Source: Leptobrachium leishanense (Eukaryota; Chordata; Amphibia; Anura; Megophryidae). Taken from it: a DNA stretch of 64,000 nt. Numbering within the stretch: position 1 is the first letter of the stretch; each line of letters begins with the position of its first letter. Below, in pieces: positions 33,801 through 46,470 of this stretch. Below the pieces are notes generated by a model that was not told the origin of the DNA, searched no databases, and saw only the letters and a program-made list of their open reading frames with translations. Both the position numbers and the translations under genes were made by a program. The stretch lies in contig CM019065.1 of NCBI GenBank assembly GCA_009667805.1, positions 151,006,101 to 151,070,100 on the forward strand. Direction: 5' to 3'.

Positions 33801-35200
33801 CCATGAGCTTACAATCTATCCATGAGTTTACATCTATGTGGTCCCATGAGTTTACAATCTATCCCATGAGTTTACAATCTAAGTGGTCCCATGAGCTTAC
33901 AATCTATCCCATGAGTTTACAATCTATGTGGTCCCATGAGTTTACAATCTATCCCATGAGTGTACAATCTATCCCATGAGTTTACATCTAAGTGGTCCCA
34001 TGAGTTTACAATCAATCCCATGAATTTCCAATCTAAGGGGTCCCATAAGCTTGCAATCTATCCCATGAATTTACAATCTAAAGGGTCCCATGAGTTCACA
34101 ATCTAAAGGGTCCCATGAGTTTACAATCTAAGGGGTCCCATGAGTTTACAATCTATCCCATGCGTTTACAATCTAAGTGGTGCCATGAGCTTACAATCTA
34201 TCCATGAGTTTACAATCTATCCCATGAGTTTACAATCTAAGGGGTCCCATGAGTTTACAATCTATCCATGAGTTTACAGTCTAAGGGGGTCCCGTGAGTT
34301 TATAATCTAAGTGGCCCCATGAGTTTACAATCTATCCCATGAGTTTACATCTATGTGGTCCCATGAGTTTACAATCTATCCCATGAGTTTACAATCTATC
34401 CCATGAGTTTACATCTATGTGGTCCCATGAGTTTACAATCTATCCCATGAGTTTACAATCTATCCCATGAGTTTACATCTATGTGGTCCCATGAGTTTAC
34501 AATCTATCCCATGAGTTTACAATCTAAAGGGGTCCCATGAGTTTACAATCTAAAGGGTCCAATGAATTTACAATCTAAGGGGTCCCATGAGCTTGCAATC
34601 TAAGTGGTCCCATGAGCTTACAATCTATCCCATGAGTTTATAATCTAAGGGGTCCCATGAATTTACAATCTAAGTGGTCCCATGAGTTTACACTCTATCC
34701 CATGAGTTTACAATCTAAGTGGTCCCATGAGTTTACAATCTATCCCACGAGTTTACAATCTAAAGGGTCCCATGAGCTTACAATCTATCCCACGAATTTA
34801 CAATCTAAAGGGTCCATGAGTTTACAATCTATCCCACGAGTTTACAATCTAAAGGGGTCCCATGAGTACACAATCTATGTGGTCCCATGAGTTTACAATC
34901 TATCCCATGAGTTTACAATCTAAGGGGTCCCATGAGTTTACAATCTATCCCATGAGTTTACAATCTAAGGGGTCCCATGAGTTTACAATCTATCCATGAG
35001 TTTACAGTCTAAGGGGGTCCCGTGAGTTTACAATCTAAGTGGCCCCATGAGCTTACAATCTATCCCATGAGTTTACAATCTAAGGGGTCCCATGAGTTTA
35101 CAATCTATGGGGTCACATGAGTTTACAATCTAAGGGGTCCCATGAGCTTGAGCTGGCGACAACAACAATAGCCTGCCCTCCGTGCAGGCTTTACAACTAG
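30841..35200 (+). mobile_element. Non-autonomous Helitron filled with a 4-kb minisatellite
   Basis: Starts TCTATAACATAAAACAG right after an A and ends with GCCTGC-CCTCCGT-GCAGGC, a hairpin, followed by TTTACAACTAG and then T. This matches Helitron rules: 5' TC, 3' hairpin, CTAG end, A/T insertion, no target duplication. The first 250 bases are GC-rich with GCGCATGCG, as in the Helitron at 19047-20113. Everything else is satellite. No Rep/helicase is encoded, so it would need enzymes in trans. Confidence 0.88.
31094..35150. repeat. Minisatellite, TCCCATGAGTTTACAATCTA units
   Basis: About 4 kb of units of about 20 and 26-28 bp: CCCATGAGTTTACAATCTAT alternating with a version ending AAGGGGT or AAGTGGT. 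Variants (GAGCTTACAATC, GTTTACATCTATGTGG, GTTTACAGTCTAAGGGGG) recur in blocks. The segment around 33120 (GAATTTCCAATCTAAGG) returns at about 34020, so there is a higher-order period near 0.9 kb. Confidence 0.93.
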
Positions 35201-36105
35201 TAAATACATATTACTGTATATATTACCAAAATTAGAACACTGACAAAATATATGTAAAACAATTAGGGTGTTTACTCCCACGGTGGTGATTGTATATATC
35301 TAGGGTGCAGTTGTACTAAGGTACAAACATTTTACAATTCATTTTAATATCTCTTACACGCCGAACTGAGATATTGTATTCAAACAGAATTTGCAAAATT
35401 CTAAATGTGGAATTGATAGTGTAAATAAATTGTATGAATGCGCTCCACCCAGAAATCGGAATTTGCCACTTAATCCACTATTCCTCCCAAAAACACCATT
35501 CCTCGCAAAAAATCCCCACACAGAACAAGAAGGGTGGGCAACATGCATTTATATGGCTGCAGTATTTTGGAAAGCTTTCAGATCACAAATAATTTGCTGA
35601 TCTCCACTGCTCCAGGATGTAAAGGGTTACTATCAATCCCATCCCAGGCATTTCCTGTCATGTTATCAATCTCCAGACTATTAGAAGCAAACAGCAAGGA
35701 CCCCCCAGGCAGTTTTGGTAATTCTGTATCTGTAAACGATTCCCATGATGATCGTCACCTGAGGCTAATGGAATTTCACATGTTTTCGAAAATGTGTTGA
35801 ACATCCTTACGGGAATACCCCACTAATGCAACAGATTAGGGAAAAACCGCCTTAAACCAGAGCAGGGTGGGTTTTTTAAAATCTTTGTTCCCCTCTTCAA
35901 TGTGTTTTAAAAACTTGAAAACATGTTTGAAGTAAAATATATTGGGTATCCAATAGCTTAATTTAATGATAGCATATATTGAGTTACGTAGGTAGGTACG
36001 ATATGTAGACACCAGACAGAGGTTGTATATTGTATACAGGTACAGTGCTCATTATTAGTAGATTGAAACACTGTAAAACAAGATATTCCTGTACTTGTTT
36101 TCCAT
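35201..36105. other. Intergenic, nothing assigned
   Basis: No gene, tandem repeat or transposon terminus recognised. Some moderately long frames near 35391-35800 lack any known domain. Confidence 0.45.
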
Positions 36106-36423
36106 TTAAACCCTTTCGCTGCTGAGGCTTTTCACACCTCTGTGCTGAGGTCATTTTTACCGCTTTCGCTCATCATGTTTAACTGCGTTTTGTAGCCATA
36201 TTTTGATATATGACCCAGACATATTATATAGCGTTCTTTCCTGCAGACTTGGCAGATTCATAATATGTCATTATTATATGTATACGCTATGTCATGTCTG
36301 TATATTATAACAAAAAATGCAATAAAGGGGGCGTGTCCTGACCTCTGACAAAGATGGCCGCATAATCTGTGAGCTCTAGAGTACCCCTCCGACAATCTTT
36401 TGCTCCAACTCGAAAATCAGGAC

Positions 36424-37488
36424 ATGGTTCGGGGTAAGGGCAAACAACCCACTCCCAAGACGCCTGCACGCAAACCGGATCGATCTCTGGGCTCCTTAGA
36501 CCCCTTTTTACTACCTCCGCGACTTACACCTTCAACCCCGCCGCATGACAAAATGGCGGACGGAACCTCCACCATGCCTCGAACGCCGGACTCTACCCCG
36601 GCCATCCGCCGGCTCGAACAACTTATATCCGCACTCCCTACTAAAACGGACCTTGTGGACATGATGGCAGACTTAAGGGAGAGCTTTGCGGGCGATCTTG
36701 GTGCTGTTCGGTCCGATGTGGAGGCTCTAACAACCCGAGTGGGCCGTCTAGAAGACGCGGCTAACCATCCTCCTGCGGACGTTCAGGTACCTCCCCCGGC
36801 AGCATTTGGGGAATTGCAGAGGCGGGTGGATGATTTAGATAACCGGGGACGACGCCGGAATATTCGGATCCGAGGCTTGGCTGAAACAGATGGCCCTGAA
36901 GATTTGCGGATCGCCCTGAGTGAGGCCTTTAACGTGATCCTAGGCCGCGAACCGGGCACTGAGGTCCTTATGGATAGAGTACACAGAGCCCTACGCCCTA
37001 GGCCTTCCCCGACCGCTCCTCCACGGGACATTATCTGTTGCCTCACTGACTTCACTTTAAAAGAAAAGATAATGACTGCGGCCCGAACCTCCCGTACTTG
37101 GGAATTTCACGGAGACCGGATTGAATTGTTCCAGGATTTATCCCCGTACACGCTGGCTGCTAGACGCTGCCTACAACCTGTAACGCAGGCCCTGCGCCAG
37201 GCGGAGATTCCTTACCGTTGGGGGTTCCCCTTTGCGTTAATTGCCCACGTCAACGGCGTCCGTCACTCCATCTGCTACCACTCTGAAATCCGCAGCTTCA
37301 CGTCGGCACTGGGTTTACCTCGGTGCTCGATCCGCAACTGGGAGACGGACACCCGACGAGACGGTCTATCCTTGCCTGCGCACCGTAGGGAAAGATCAAG
37401 AGGTCGTGGGCGCCATCGTCCACCTAATGCTGCAGCCCTGGAACCAGACGAAGACCGGGAGTTATCCCCTCATCTCCCGGAGGATTGA
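36424..37488 (+). CDS. L1 ORF1 protein (RNA-binding chaperone)
   Basis: The frame of 354 codons from the ATG at 36424 encodes an L1-type ORF1 protein, which in the family binds L1 RNA as a trimer and acts as a nucleic-acid chaperone. The N-terminus is basic (MVRGKGKQPTPKTPARK). A predicted coiled coil follows (about residues 55-140, with LEQLISALPTKTDLVDMM and EALTTRVGRLED heptads). An RRM begins at NRGRRRNIRIRGLAE, and the C-terminal domain contains FHGDRIELFQDLSPYTLAARR. The tail is Arg-rich, then acidic. No zinc knuckle is seen, which favours the L1 clade over Tx1. The frame is uninterrupted, unlike ORF2. An upstream in-frame non-ATG extension to 36400 exists, but the ATG is the better start. 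Confidence 0.88.
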   Translation: MVRGKGKQPTPKTPARKPDRSLGSLDPFLLPPRLTPSTPPHDKMADGTSTMPRTPDSTPAIRRLEQLISALPTKTDLVDMMADLRESFAGDLGAVRSDVEALTTRVGRLEDAANHPPADVQVPPPAAFGELQRRVDDLDNRGRRRNIRIRGLAETDGPEDLRIALSEAFNVILGREPGTEVLMDRVHRALRPRPSPTAPPRDIICCLTDFTLKEKIMTAARTSRTWEFHGDRIELFQDLSPYTLAARRCLQPVTQALRQAEIPYRWGFPFALIAHVNGVRHSICYHSEIRSFTSALGLPRCSIRNWETDTRRDGLSLPAHRRERSRGRGRHRPPNAAALEPDEDRELSPHLPED

Positions 37489-38458
37489 AAAGCGACGCTC
37501 CTGGACTTCCTCGTGACGATATCTCTCCCTTATACATAACGGTTACCGCTCAACCCTTCCGTCCCCCCTGCCGCCTGATCTGACGCGATCCCATGACCTG
37601 GACATGATTTAACGGTATGGCCTTCAACGCTTGTTCCACCTATTCTCTCCTTGGACAGAACTCTGATCCCTACCACGTACTATGTTTGTGGTAACATGGA
37701 CTACCCTGATGTCCCTGTGACTTGCCTTCAGGCACCAGCCCTTCCCAGGGATCTTGCTTTTTTCAGTTCCTCGATCCCTTGCTCCCCATCTGGTTGCCCT
37801 TGTATGGGAATCTATATCTTTGATTCCTGAAATCGAATGAGGGGGGGGAGGGGGGAAAGGGGAGGGGGAGAATAGAGAGAGGAGGAGTGAAGGGGAAAAC
37901 CCTGTAGAACCTTACTGACCTGTGTTTTATTGCCTTATTATCATTGGGGATGTTTATTATAGTGGAGGGAGGTTGGGCGGGGGTGGTGTCGTCAAGGGGA
38001 GGGTTATGTTCTAGGTTAACATACTTGACCGTTTTACTGTTGCTTTTCTCTCTTTGCTCGTGTTCTCTTGTTCTGCTTCGTTCCCATAGTCGGAGGGGAC
38101 TCGACTCTATTTAGCTTACATATTTTAAATTGTTCTGTTTCTATTCTCACTGTTTCTGGCCTTTTTTCTTTTTTGATCTTTGTTGGTCTTCTGGATTACA
38201 GGCTTTTTTCTGCCTGTTGCCGCCCGCGAGGACTTGGTGTCACTCCTCCAGAGGCGCTACTTGAACTCTGTAGCCTGGGTTCGTGTGCGTCGGCCTCTGA
38301 GACGCCCTATACCTCATTGTACATTTGGTTCTGGTCCTTACCTTATCCCTTACTCTGTTCTCTTCTTCCCTCTTTCTTCTGATTCCTTTTCTCACCTTTT
38401 TCCCCCCCCTCGATTCTCCTCTCTCTACACTTCCCAAATCCCCCCCCTTTTTTTTTTT

Positions 38459-38489
<31 letters not shown>

Positions 38490-38537
38490 GCTTGTTTGTC
38501 TGTCTGTCTGAGTGTTGTGTTGTTGTGCCTCCTACTT
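37489..38537. other. L1 inter-ORF spacer
   Basis: About 1 kb between ORF1 and ORF2 of the L1, unusually long. Contains G-runs (about 37838-37890), long T-rich stretches and, just before ORF2, a C8-T16 tract followed by repeated GTTTT (38444-38490). The C/T tract is one of the two sites joined in the downstream duplication. Confidence 0.7.
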
Positions 38538-41500
38538 ATGATCATGCCTCCACCTCTCGGCTTTCGGCCACAGACTCTTCGATGTCTCACCTATAACACT
38601 AAAGGTCTCAATATACCTGAGAAACGCCGCCGGCTCCTTCGGGAAGCTGCAGCGAATCGCACCTCTGTGCTTTTCGTACAGGAGACGCACTTCAGGCTCG
38701 GTTCTGCACCGCAGTTACTTAACACAGATTTTCCAACTGGGCACTTCAGTGATTACCACGGTGGTAAGAGTAGAGGGGTTGCGATTCTCTTTTCTAAATC
38801 GGTTCCCATGCTAACGGAGGAGATTCTCTCGGACCGAGACGGCAGATACCTGTTTGTGAAAGGCAGGGTTGCAGGGGAAATGTACACATTTGCCTCGATC
38901 TATCTCCCAAATCATAACCAACACCAATGTTTGAGAACCATCCTCCGACGCCTTTCCTCCTTCACGGAGGGCATGCTAGTGGTAGCGGGAGATCTTAATG
39001 TCCCTTAGATCCGCGCTTCGATACTTCGGCGGGCAAGTCTTCGATACCCTCGAACGTATTGCGTCAAATTCGCCGATCCCTTGATGATCTTCAGTTGGTC
39101 GACGTTTGGAGGGCCTATCATGCGGGAGAACGGGATTATTCCTTTTACTCCCCTGTGCACGCCTCTTACTCCAGACTTGATTACCTGTTTGTGAGGCAAC
39201 GGGACATTCTTCTGACGGAAGAAGCATCTATATTGGCGCAGACGTGGTCGGACCACTGCCCTTTATTAGCGGTCCTGTCTTCGCCGCTCTTTCGCCCGAC
39301 GGACCGACAGTGGCGTCTTAATACATCCATGCTTTCGAACTCGGTCGTGGTTGCGGAAATAGATACCTGCCTTCGCACGTTCTTTGAGGAAAATGACTCA
39401 CCGGACCTACCTAATCCTACTATCTGGGAAGCCCATAAGGCGGTGGTGAGAGGAGCTCTCATAAGTCGCGCTACGGCACTTAAACGGACCAGATCTAACC
39501 TCATCCAAAATTTGATAAACGACATTCGAAGCCTTGAATTGTTACATCACTCCTCGGCGCTTGACTCGGACTATGAACAGTTAACATCTAAACGTAAAGA
39601 ACTTAATGACTTATTGAATTCTGACATACGATTTGCGGCGCAAAAAGCTAAATGTCATTTCGCCCTTCTTGAAAACAAACCAGGCAGACTCCTCGCTCGT
39701 ATACTGCGGAAACGCCAAAATGCGTCATATATAGCGCGGATTAAACTCCCGGATGGGACCTTTTCTTCACGTCCGGACCACATACTGAACGCTTTTCAGC
39801 ATTTTTACCGAAATCTATATGACATGGACCAACTGCCTGGCTCTGGCCCTTCCGCGACGACCATTGCGGCCTATTTATCAAACACGGTCACGCGTACTCT
39901 TTCACCTGCCATGATTGATCTCCTAGACGCGCCGGTGACGAGTGACGAACTCCTGTCCGTCCTACGGAACCTCAAGAGGGGCAAATGTCCGGGACCGGAT
40001 GGTTTGCCTGCAGAATATTACAGAACTTTTTCGTCGACCCTAACACCGAAATTACTGTCCCTTTTTTCCTCCCTCAGAGATGGAGTTAAGTTTCACACGC
40101 ACACGCTTTCGGCCACTATCGCAGTCATTTGCAAACCTGGAAAGGAGGGGACTGATGTCCGGAGTTACCGACCTATATCCCTACTGAACACCGATCTCAA
40201 GATCTTGGCTAAGGTCTTGGCGGTCAGGCTAGCCCCTCTTCTCCCATCTCTGATCCACCCGGACCAGGTGGGTTTTGTCCCTGGTAGGGAAGCACGAGAC
40301 GCCACAACTCGAGTCCTAGGGGCAATAGGCTTAGCGCGCCGCTTGCGGAAGGGCCTTCTCCTTGCTCTCTACCGATGCGGAGAAGGCCTTCGATAGGGTC
40401 AGATGGAGCTTTATGTTTGCCGTGCTCCAGCGAATTGGGTCCGGAGACTGTTTTCTGAGTTGGATACGGGCGCTCTACGACAATCCCACGGCCCGGGTTC
40501 GAGCCAACGGCGCATTGTCGGCTACCTTCGACATCCATAACGGTACACGCCAGGGATGCCCACTATCCCCGTTACTGTTCTCTCTCACTCTTGAACCACT
40601 CTTGACGTCGATCCGGAGTAACGTAGACATTAAGGGATTGGACGGCCAGCACTCTTGTCATAAAATTTCGGCATATGCGGACGACCTCCTTTTCCTGATT
40701 ACTGACCCTAGCACATCCCTACCAGCTATCACGGCTGTCCTCGATACATACGGCGAGGTCTCCGGCTATCGGATCAACCGCGATAAATCGGAATTGCTTA
40801 ATATCACGCTTGACCAAACTGCCATACGCAGAATTCGTCATGCCTACCCTTTCCGATACTGTGCCCACCAAATGAAATATTTAGGGGTGTGGTTGGCTCC
40901 CTCTACCAAGCAGATACTTGAATCTAACTTCTTTGCCATTCTGAAAACTTTTAGGTCGGACTTATCCGAATGGAACGGACGCATGATCTCTTGGCTGGGT
41001 AGGATTGCTGCCCTAAAGATGAACTTATTGCCAAGACTCCTGTACCTATTTGGTGCACTTCCGATTATGGTGCCACTGACCTTTTTCACCGCCCTGAGAA
41101 CGGCTCTTCTTAAATTCATCTGGCCAACAGGACGACCCCGTGTGAGTTTCGCCACGTTATGTAAACCAAAACATCGAGGGGGATTGGCTCTACCGGATTC
41201 CAGACGCTATTACCTTTCTAGCCACCTGACCCGACTTATCGATTGGTCAGCGGAGCACTCCAATAAAAGATGGTTGGATTTGGAGTCTGCCCTTGCAGGT
41301 TATCCACTATGGACACTTCCATGGCTCCCACCTGGTTCATTTCAGGTCGCAAAGACCGATCCAGACCCGGTATCCGCAACCTTGCGCTTATGGCACAAGT
41401 ATAAACTGACATACGGTCTTTCAACTGCTATTTCCCCTCTCCTGCCCCTGGTCCATAATCCATCTCTTCCGGGCGGGATTCGTCCATCTCTGAGAACTCG

Positions 41501-42470
41501 CTTGACCGAGGGGAGCAGATTAAGAGCGATAGACTTGCCCTCTGATGGCAACTTGGATGTACTGCCCACTACCTCGCCGGGAGGTCCCCTTTCCCCGCTT
41601 GATAGCTTTAACTTTTTGCAGATTAAGTCGTATCTACGGAGTCTTCACTCTGGATACAGCCTTGGTCGCCAACTGCTTCCATTCGAACTCCTCTGTCAAG
41701 CTGGCACATCTTTGACGCATGGGATTTCGGCTCTGTATTCCCTCTTGCAGGCAGCTGACGCCACAATCCCTACCTTTTTCTCGCGTTGGGACCGCGAACT
41801 TGCCATTGTCATCCCTGAGGAAAAATGGACTCAAACATTCGTTTTGATCCACAAAGGCAGCTGTGCGGCGAAAATTCAGGAAACTTCCTATAAGATTGCT
41901 GCGTTCTGGTACCGGTCCCCGAGCTTTTTGCACCAAGTCTACCCATCGACTGCATCTGAATGTTGGCGTTGTGAGCTTGAGTCGGGTACCTACCTTCATA
42001 TTTGGTGGTCTTGCCCGAACCTCGGTTCTTATTGGACCCGCATCCGAGACATTATTCTTCAGGTCACGGATGTAAACTTGCCACTCACCCCTGAGTGCTT
42101 CCTCCTTCTGCACATTCCGCTCTCATTCAAAGTTCTGAAACGATCAGTCCTACTTCTCATGCTTTTCGCATCCCGTGCCTTGATACCTACACTGTGGAAG
42201 TCGACACGTAGCCCTTCCATAGACGACTGGATCCGTCGGGTGGAAGAATACCGCTCAGTTGATCTCCTCGACGCGGAATATAGAGGAAAATCGGCGGACT
42301 CCGCTATGAAGTGGTATCATTGGGAACAATTCACTGCTAGTAACCGTGCTTCTCATGCTGTGACGCATACTGGGTCCGTGAAGGGTCTGAGTCTAAGATC
42401 TGAGTTTTTAACGTGTGGATGGCCTTCTCTTATCTTGTCTTTGTTATATGTGTGTCTGTGGTCCCCCCCC
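38538..42470 (+). pseudogene. L1 ORF2 (endonuclease-RT), first tandem copy
   Basis: Starts MIMPPPLGF. APE endonuclease motifs in order: LTYNTKGLN, VLFVQETH, VAGDLNVP, SRLDYLFV, SDHCPLL. RT motifs: GKCPGPDGLPAEYY, SYRPISLLNTDLKILAK, HPDQVGFVPGRE, TDAEKAFDRVRW, GTRQGCPLSPLLF and AYADDLLF. A cysteine-rich ECWRCELESGTYLHIWWSC (C-x2-C...H...C) matches the L1 ORF2 C-terminal motif. The enzyme would nick target DNA and reverse transcribe L1 RNA. The frame is shifted near 39000 (one T missing relative to the second copy) and near 40367 (one extra C), so it reads in three pieces: to 39008, about 39030-40396 and 40362 on. The C-terminus runs into the C/T tract at the duplication junction. Confidence 0.88.
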
Positions 42471-42484
42471 CTTTTTTTTTTTTT

Positions 42485-42515
<31 letters not shown>

Positions 42516-42562
42516 GTTGTTTGTCTGTCTGTCTGAGTGTTGTGTTGTTGTGCCTCCTACTT

Positions 42563-45500
42563 ATGATCATGCCTCCACCTCTCGGCTTTCGGCCACAAAC
42601 TCTTCGATGTCTCACCTATAACACTAAAGGTCTCAATATACCTGAGAAACGCCGCCGGCTCCTTCGGGAAGCTGCAGCGAATCGCACCTCTGTGCTTTTC
42701 GTACAGGAGACGCACTTCAGGCTCGGTTCTGCACCGCAGTTACTTAACACAGATTTTCCAACTGGGCACTTCAGTGATTACCACGGTGGTAAGAGTAGAG
42801 GGGTTGCGATTCTCTTTTCTAAATCGGTTCCCATGCTAACGGAGGAGATTCTCTCGGACCGAGACGGCAGATACCTGTTTGTGAAAGGCAGGGTTGCAGG
42901 GGAAATGTACACATTTGCCTCGATCTATCTCCCAAATCATAACCAACACCAATGTTTGAGAACCATCCTCCGACGCCTTTCCTCCTTCACGGAGGGCATG
43001 CTAGTGGTAGCGGGAGATCTTAATGTTCCCTTAGATCCGCGCTTCGATACTTCGGCGGGCAAGTCTTCGATACCTCGAACGTATTGCGTCAAATTCGCCG
43101 ATCCCTTGATGATCTTCAGTTGGTCGACGTTTGGAGGGCCTATCATGCGGGAGAACGGGATTATTCCTTTTACTCCCCTGTGCACGCCTCTTACTCCAGA
43201 CTTGATTACCTGTTTGTGAGGCAACGGGACATTCTTCTGACGGAAGAAGCATCTATATTGGCGCAGACGTGGTCGGACCACTGCCCTTTATTAGCGGTCC
43301 TGTCTTCGCCGCTCTTTCGCCCGACGGACCGACAGTGGCGTCTTAATACATCCATGCTTTCGAACTCGGTCGTGGTTGCGGAAATAGATACCTGCCTTCG
43401 CACGTTCTTTGAGGAAAATGACTCACCGGACCTACCTAATCCTACTATCTGGGAAGCCCATAAGGCGGTGGTGAGAGGAGCTCTCATAAGTTGCGCTACG
43501 GCACTTAAACGGACCAGATCTAACCTCATCCAAAATTTGATAAACGACATTCGAAGCCTTGAATTGTTACATTCACTCCTCGGCGCTTGACTCGGACTAT
43601 GAACAGTTAACATTTAAACGTAAAGAACTTAATGACTTATTGAATTCTGACATACGATTTGCGGCGCAAAAAGCTAAATGTCATTTCGCCCTTCTTGAAA
43701 ACAAACCAGGCAGACTCCTCGCTCGTATACTGCGGAAACGCCAAAATGCGTCATATATAGCGCGGATTAAACTCCCGGATGGGACCTTTTCTTCACGTCC
43801 GGACCACATACTGAACGCTTTTCAGCATTTTTACCGAAATCTATATGACATGGACCAAATGCCTGGCTCTGGCCCTTCTGCGACGACCATTGCGGCCTAT
43901 TTATCAAACACGGTCACGCGTACTCTTTCACCTGCCATGATTGATCTCCTAGACGCGCCGGTGACGAGTGACGAACTCCTGTCCGTCCTACGGAACCTCA
44001 AGAGGGGCAAATGTCCGGGACCGGATGGTTTACCTGCAGAATAACAGAACTTTTTCGTCGACCCTAACACCGAAACTACTGTCCCTTTTTTCCTCCCTCA
44101 GAGATGGAGTTAAGTTCCACACTCACACGCTTTCGGCCACTATCGCAGTCATTTGCAAACCTGGAAAGGAGGGGACCGATGTCCGGAGTTACCGACCTAT
44201 ATCCCTACTGAACACCGATCTCAAGATCTTGGCTAAGGTCTTGGCGGTCAGGCTAGCCCCTCTTCTCCATCTCTGATCCACCCGGACCAGGTGGGTTTTG
44301 TCCCTGGTAGGGAAGCACGAGACGCCACAACTCGAGTCCTAGGGGCAATAGGCTTAGCGCGCCGCTTGCGGAAGGGCCTTCTCTTGCTCTCTACCGATGC
44401 GGAGAAGGCCTTCGATAGGGTCAGATGGAGCTTTATGTTTGCCGTGCTCCAGCGAATTGGGTCCGGAGACTGTTTTCTGAGTTGGATACGGGCGCTCTAC
44501 GACAATCCCACGGCCGGGTTCGAGCCAACGGCGCATTGTCGGCTACCTTCGACATCCATAACGGTACACGCCAGGGATGCCCACTATCCCCGTTACTGTT
44601 CTCTCTCACTCTTGAACCACTCTTGACGTCGATCCGGAGTAACGTAGACATTAAGGGATTGGACGGCCAGCACTCTTGTCATAAAATTTCGGCATATGCG
44701 GACGACCTCCTTTTCCTGATTACTGACCCTAGCACATCCCTACCAGCTATCACGGCTGTCCTCGATACATACGGCGAGGTCTCCGGCTATCGGATCAACC
44801 GCGATAAATCGGAATTGCTTAATATCACGCTTGACCAAACTGCCATACGCAGAATTCGTCATGCCTACCCTTTCCGATACTGTGCCCACCAAATGAAATA
44901 TTTAGGGGTGTGGTTGGCTCCCTCTACCAAGCAGATACTTGAATCTAACTTCTTTGCCATTCTGAAAACTTTTAGGTCGGACTTATCCGAATGGAACGGA
45001 CGCATGATCTCTTGGCTGGGTAGGATTGCTGCCCTAAAGATGAACTTATTGCCAAGACTCCTGTACCTATTTGGTGCACTTCCGATTATGGTGCCACTGA
45101 CCTTTTTCACCGCCCTGAGAACGGCTCTTCTTAAATTCATCTGGCCAACAGGACGACCCCGTGTGAGTTTCGCCACGTTATGTAAACCAAAACATCGAGG
45201 GGGATTGGCTCTACCGGATTCCAGACGCTATTACCTTTCTAGCCACCTGACCCGACTTATCGATTGGTCAGCGGAGCACTCCAATAAAAGATGGTTGGAT
45301 TTGGAGTCTGCCCTTGCAGGTTATCCACTATGGACACTTCCATGGCTCCCATCTGGTTCATTTCAGGTCGCAAAGACCGATCCAGACCCGGTATCCGCAA
45401 CCTTGCGCTTTGGCACAAGTATAAACTGACATACGGTCTTTCAACTGCTATTTCCCCTCTCCTGTCCCTGGTCCATAATCCATCTCTTCCGGGCGGGATT

Positions 45501-46470
45501 CGTCCATCTCTGAGAACTCGCTTGACCGAGGGGAGCAGATTAAGAGCGATAGACTTGCCCTCTGATGGCAACTTGGATGTACTGCCCACTACCTCGCCGG
45601 GAGGTCCCCTTTCCCCTTGATAGCTTTAACTTTTTGCAGATTAAGTCGTATCTACGGAGTCTTCACTCTGGATACAGCCTTGGTCGCCAACTGCTTCCAT
45701 TCGAACTCCTCTGTCAAGCTGGCACATCTCTTGACGCATGGGATTTCAGCTCTGTATTCCCTCTTGCAGGCAGCTGACGCCACAATCCCTACCTTTTTCT
45801 CGCGTTGGGACCGCGAACTTGCCATTGTCATCCCTGAGGAAAAATGGACTCAAACATTCGTTTTGATCCACAAAGGCAGCTGTGCGGCGAAAATTCAGGA
45901 AACTTCCTATAAGATTGCTGCGTTCTGGTACCGGTCCCCGAGCTTTTTGCACCAAGTCTACCCATCGACTGCATCTGAATGTTGGCGTTGTGAGCTTGAG
46001 TCGGGTACCTACCTTCATATTTGGTGGTCTTGCCCGAACCTCGGTTCTTATTGGACCCGCATCCGAGACATTATTCTTCAGGTCACGGATGTAAACTTGC
46101 CACTCACCCCTGAGTGCTTCCTCCTTCTGCACATTCCGCTCTCATTCAAAGTTCTGAAACGATCAGTCCTACTTATGCTTTTCGCATCCCGTGCCTTGAT
46201 ACCTACACTGTGGAAGTCGACACGTAGCCCTTCCATAGACGACTGGATCCGTCGGGTGGAAGAATACCGCTGCTGTTGATCTCCTCGACGCGGAATATAG
46301 AGGAAAATCGGCGGACTCCGCTATGAAGTGGTATCATTGGGAACAATTCACTGCTAGTAACCGTGCTTCTCATGCTGTGACGCATACTGGTCCGTGAAGG
46401 GTCTGAGTCTAAGATCTGAGTTTTTAACGTGTGGATGGCCTTCTCTTATCTTGTCTTTGTTATATGTGTG
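42563..46470 (+). pseudogene. L1 ORF2 (endonuclease-RT), second tandem copy
   Basis: Near-identical repeat of 38538-42470, offset by about 4025 bases at the start and 4017 at the end. It keeps all endonuclease and RT motifs in pieces. The T missing near 39000 is present here, but a C is missing near 43075 (ATACCTCG against ATACCCTCG). Further one- or few-base changes break the frame near 43572, 44042 (lost TT before ACAG), 44268, 44515, 45410, 45617, 46175 and 46272. Most are in homopolymers or short repeats. It ends at GTGTCTGTGGTC before a C/T tract that leads into the true 3' region. Inactive as read. Confidence 0.85.

Noticed and set aside
31094..35150. Possible CRISPR-like repeat-spacer array
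   Set aside because: There are no unique spacers of constant length; units are adjacent variants of one sequence, and the array lies in a Helitron in a eukaryotic genome.
38068..38537. Upstream extension of L1 ORF2 through the T-rich spacer
   Set aside because: The extension is a homopolymeric Phe/Leu/Ser stretch; the ATG at 38538 directly before the endonuclease is the better start.
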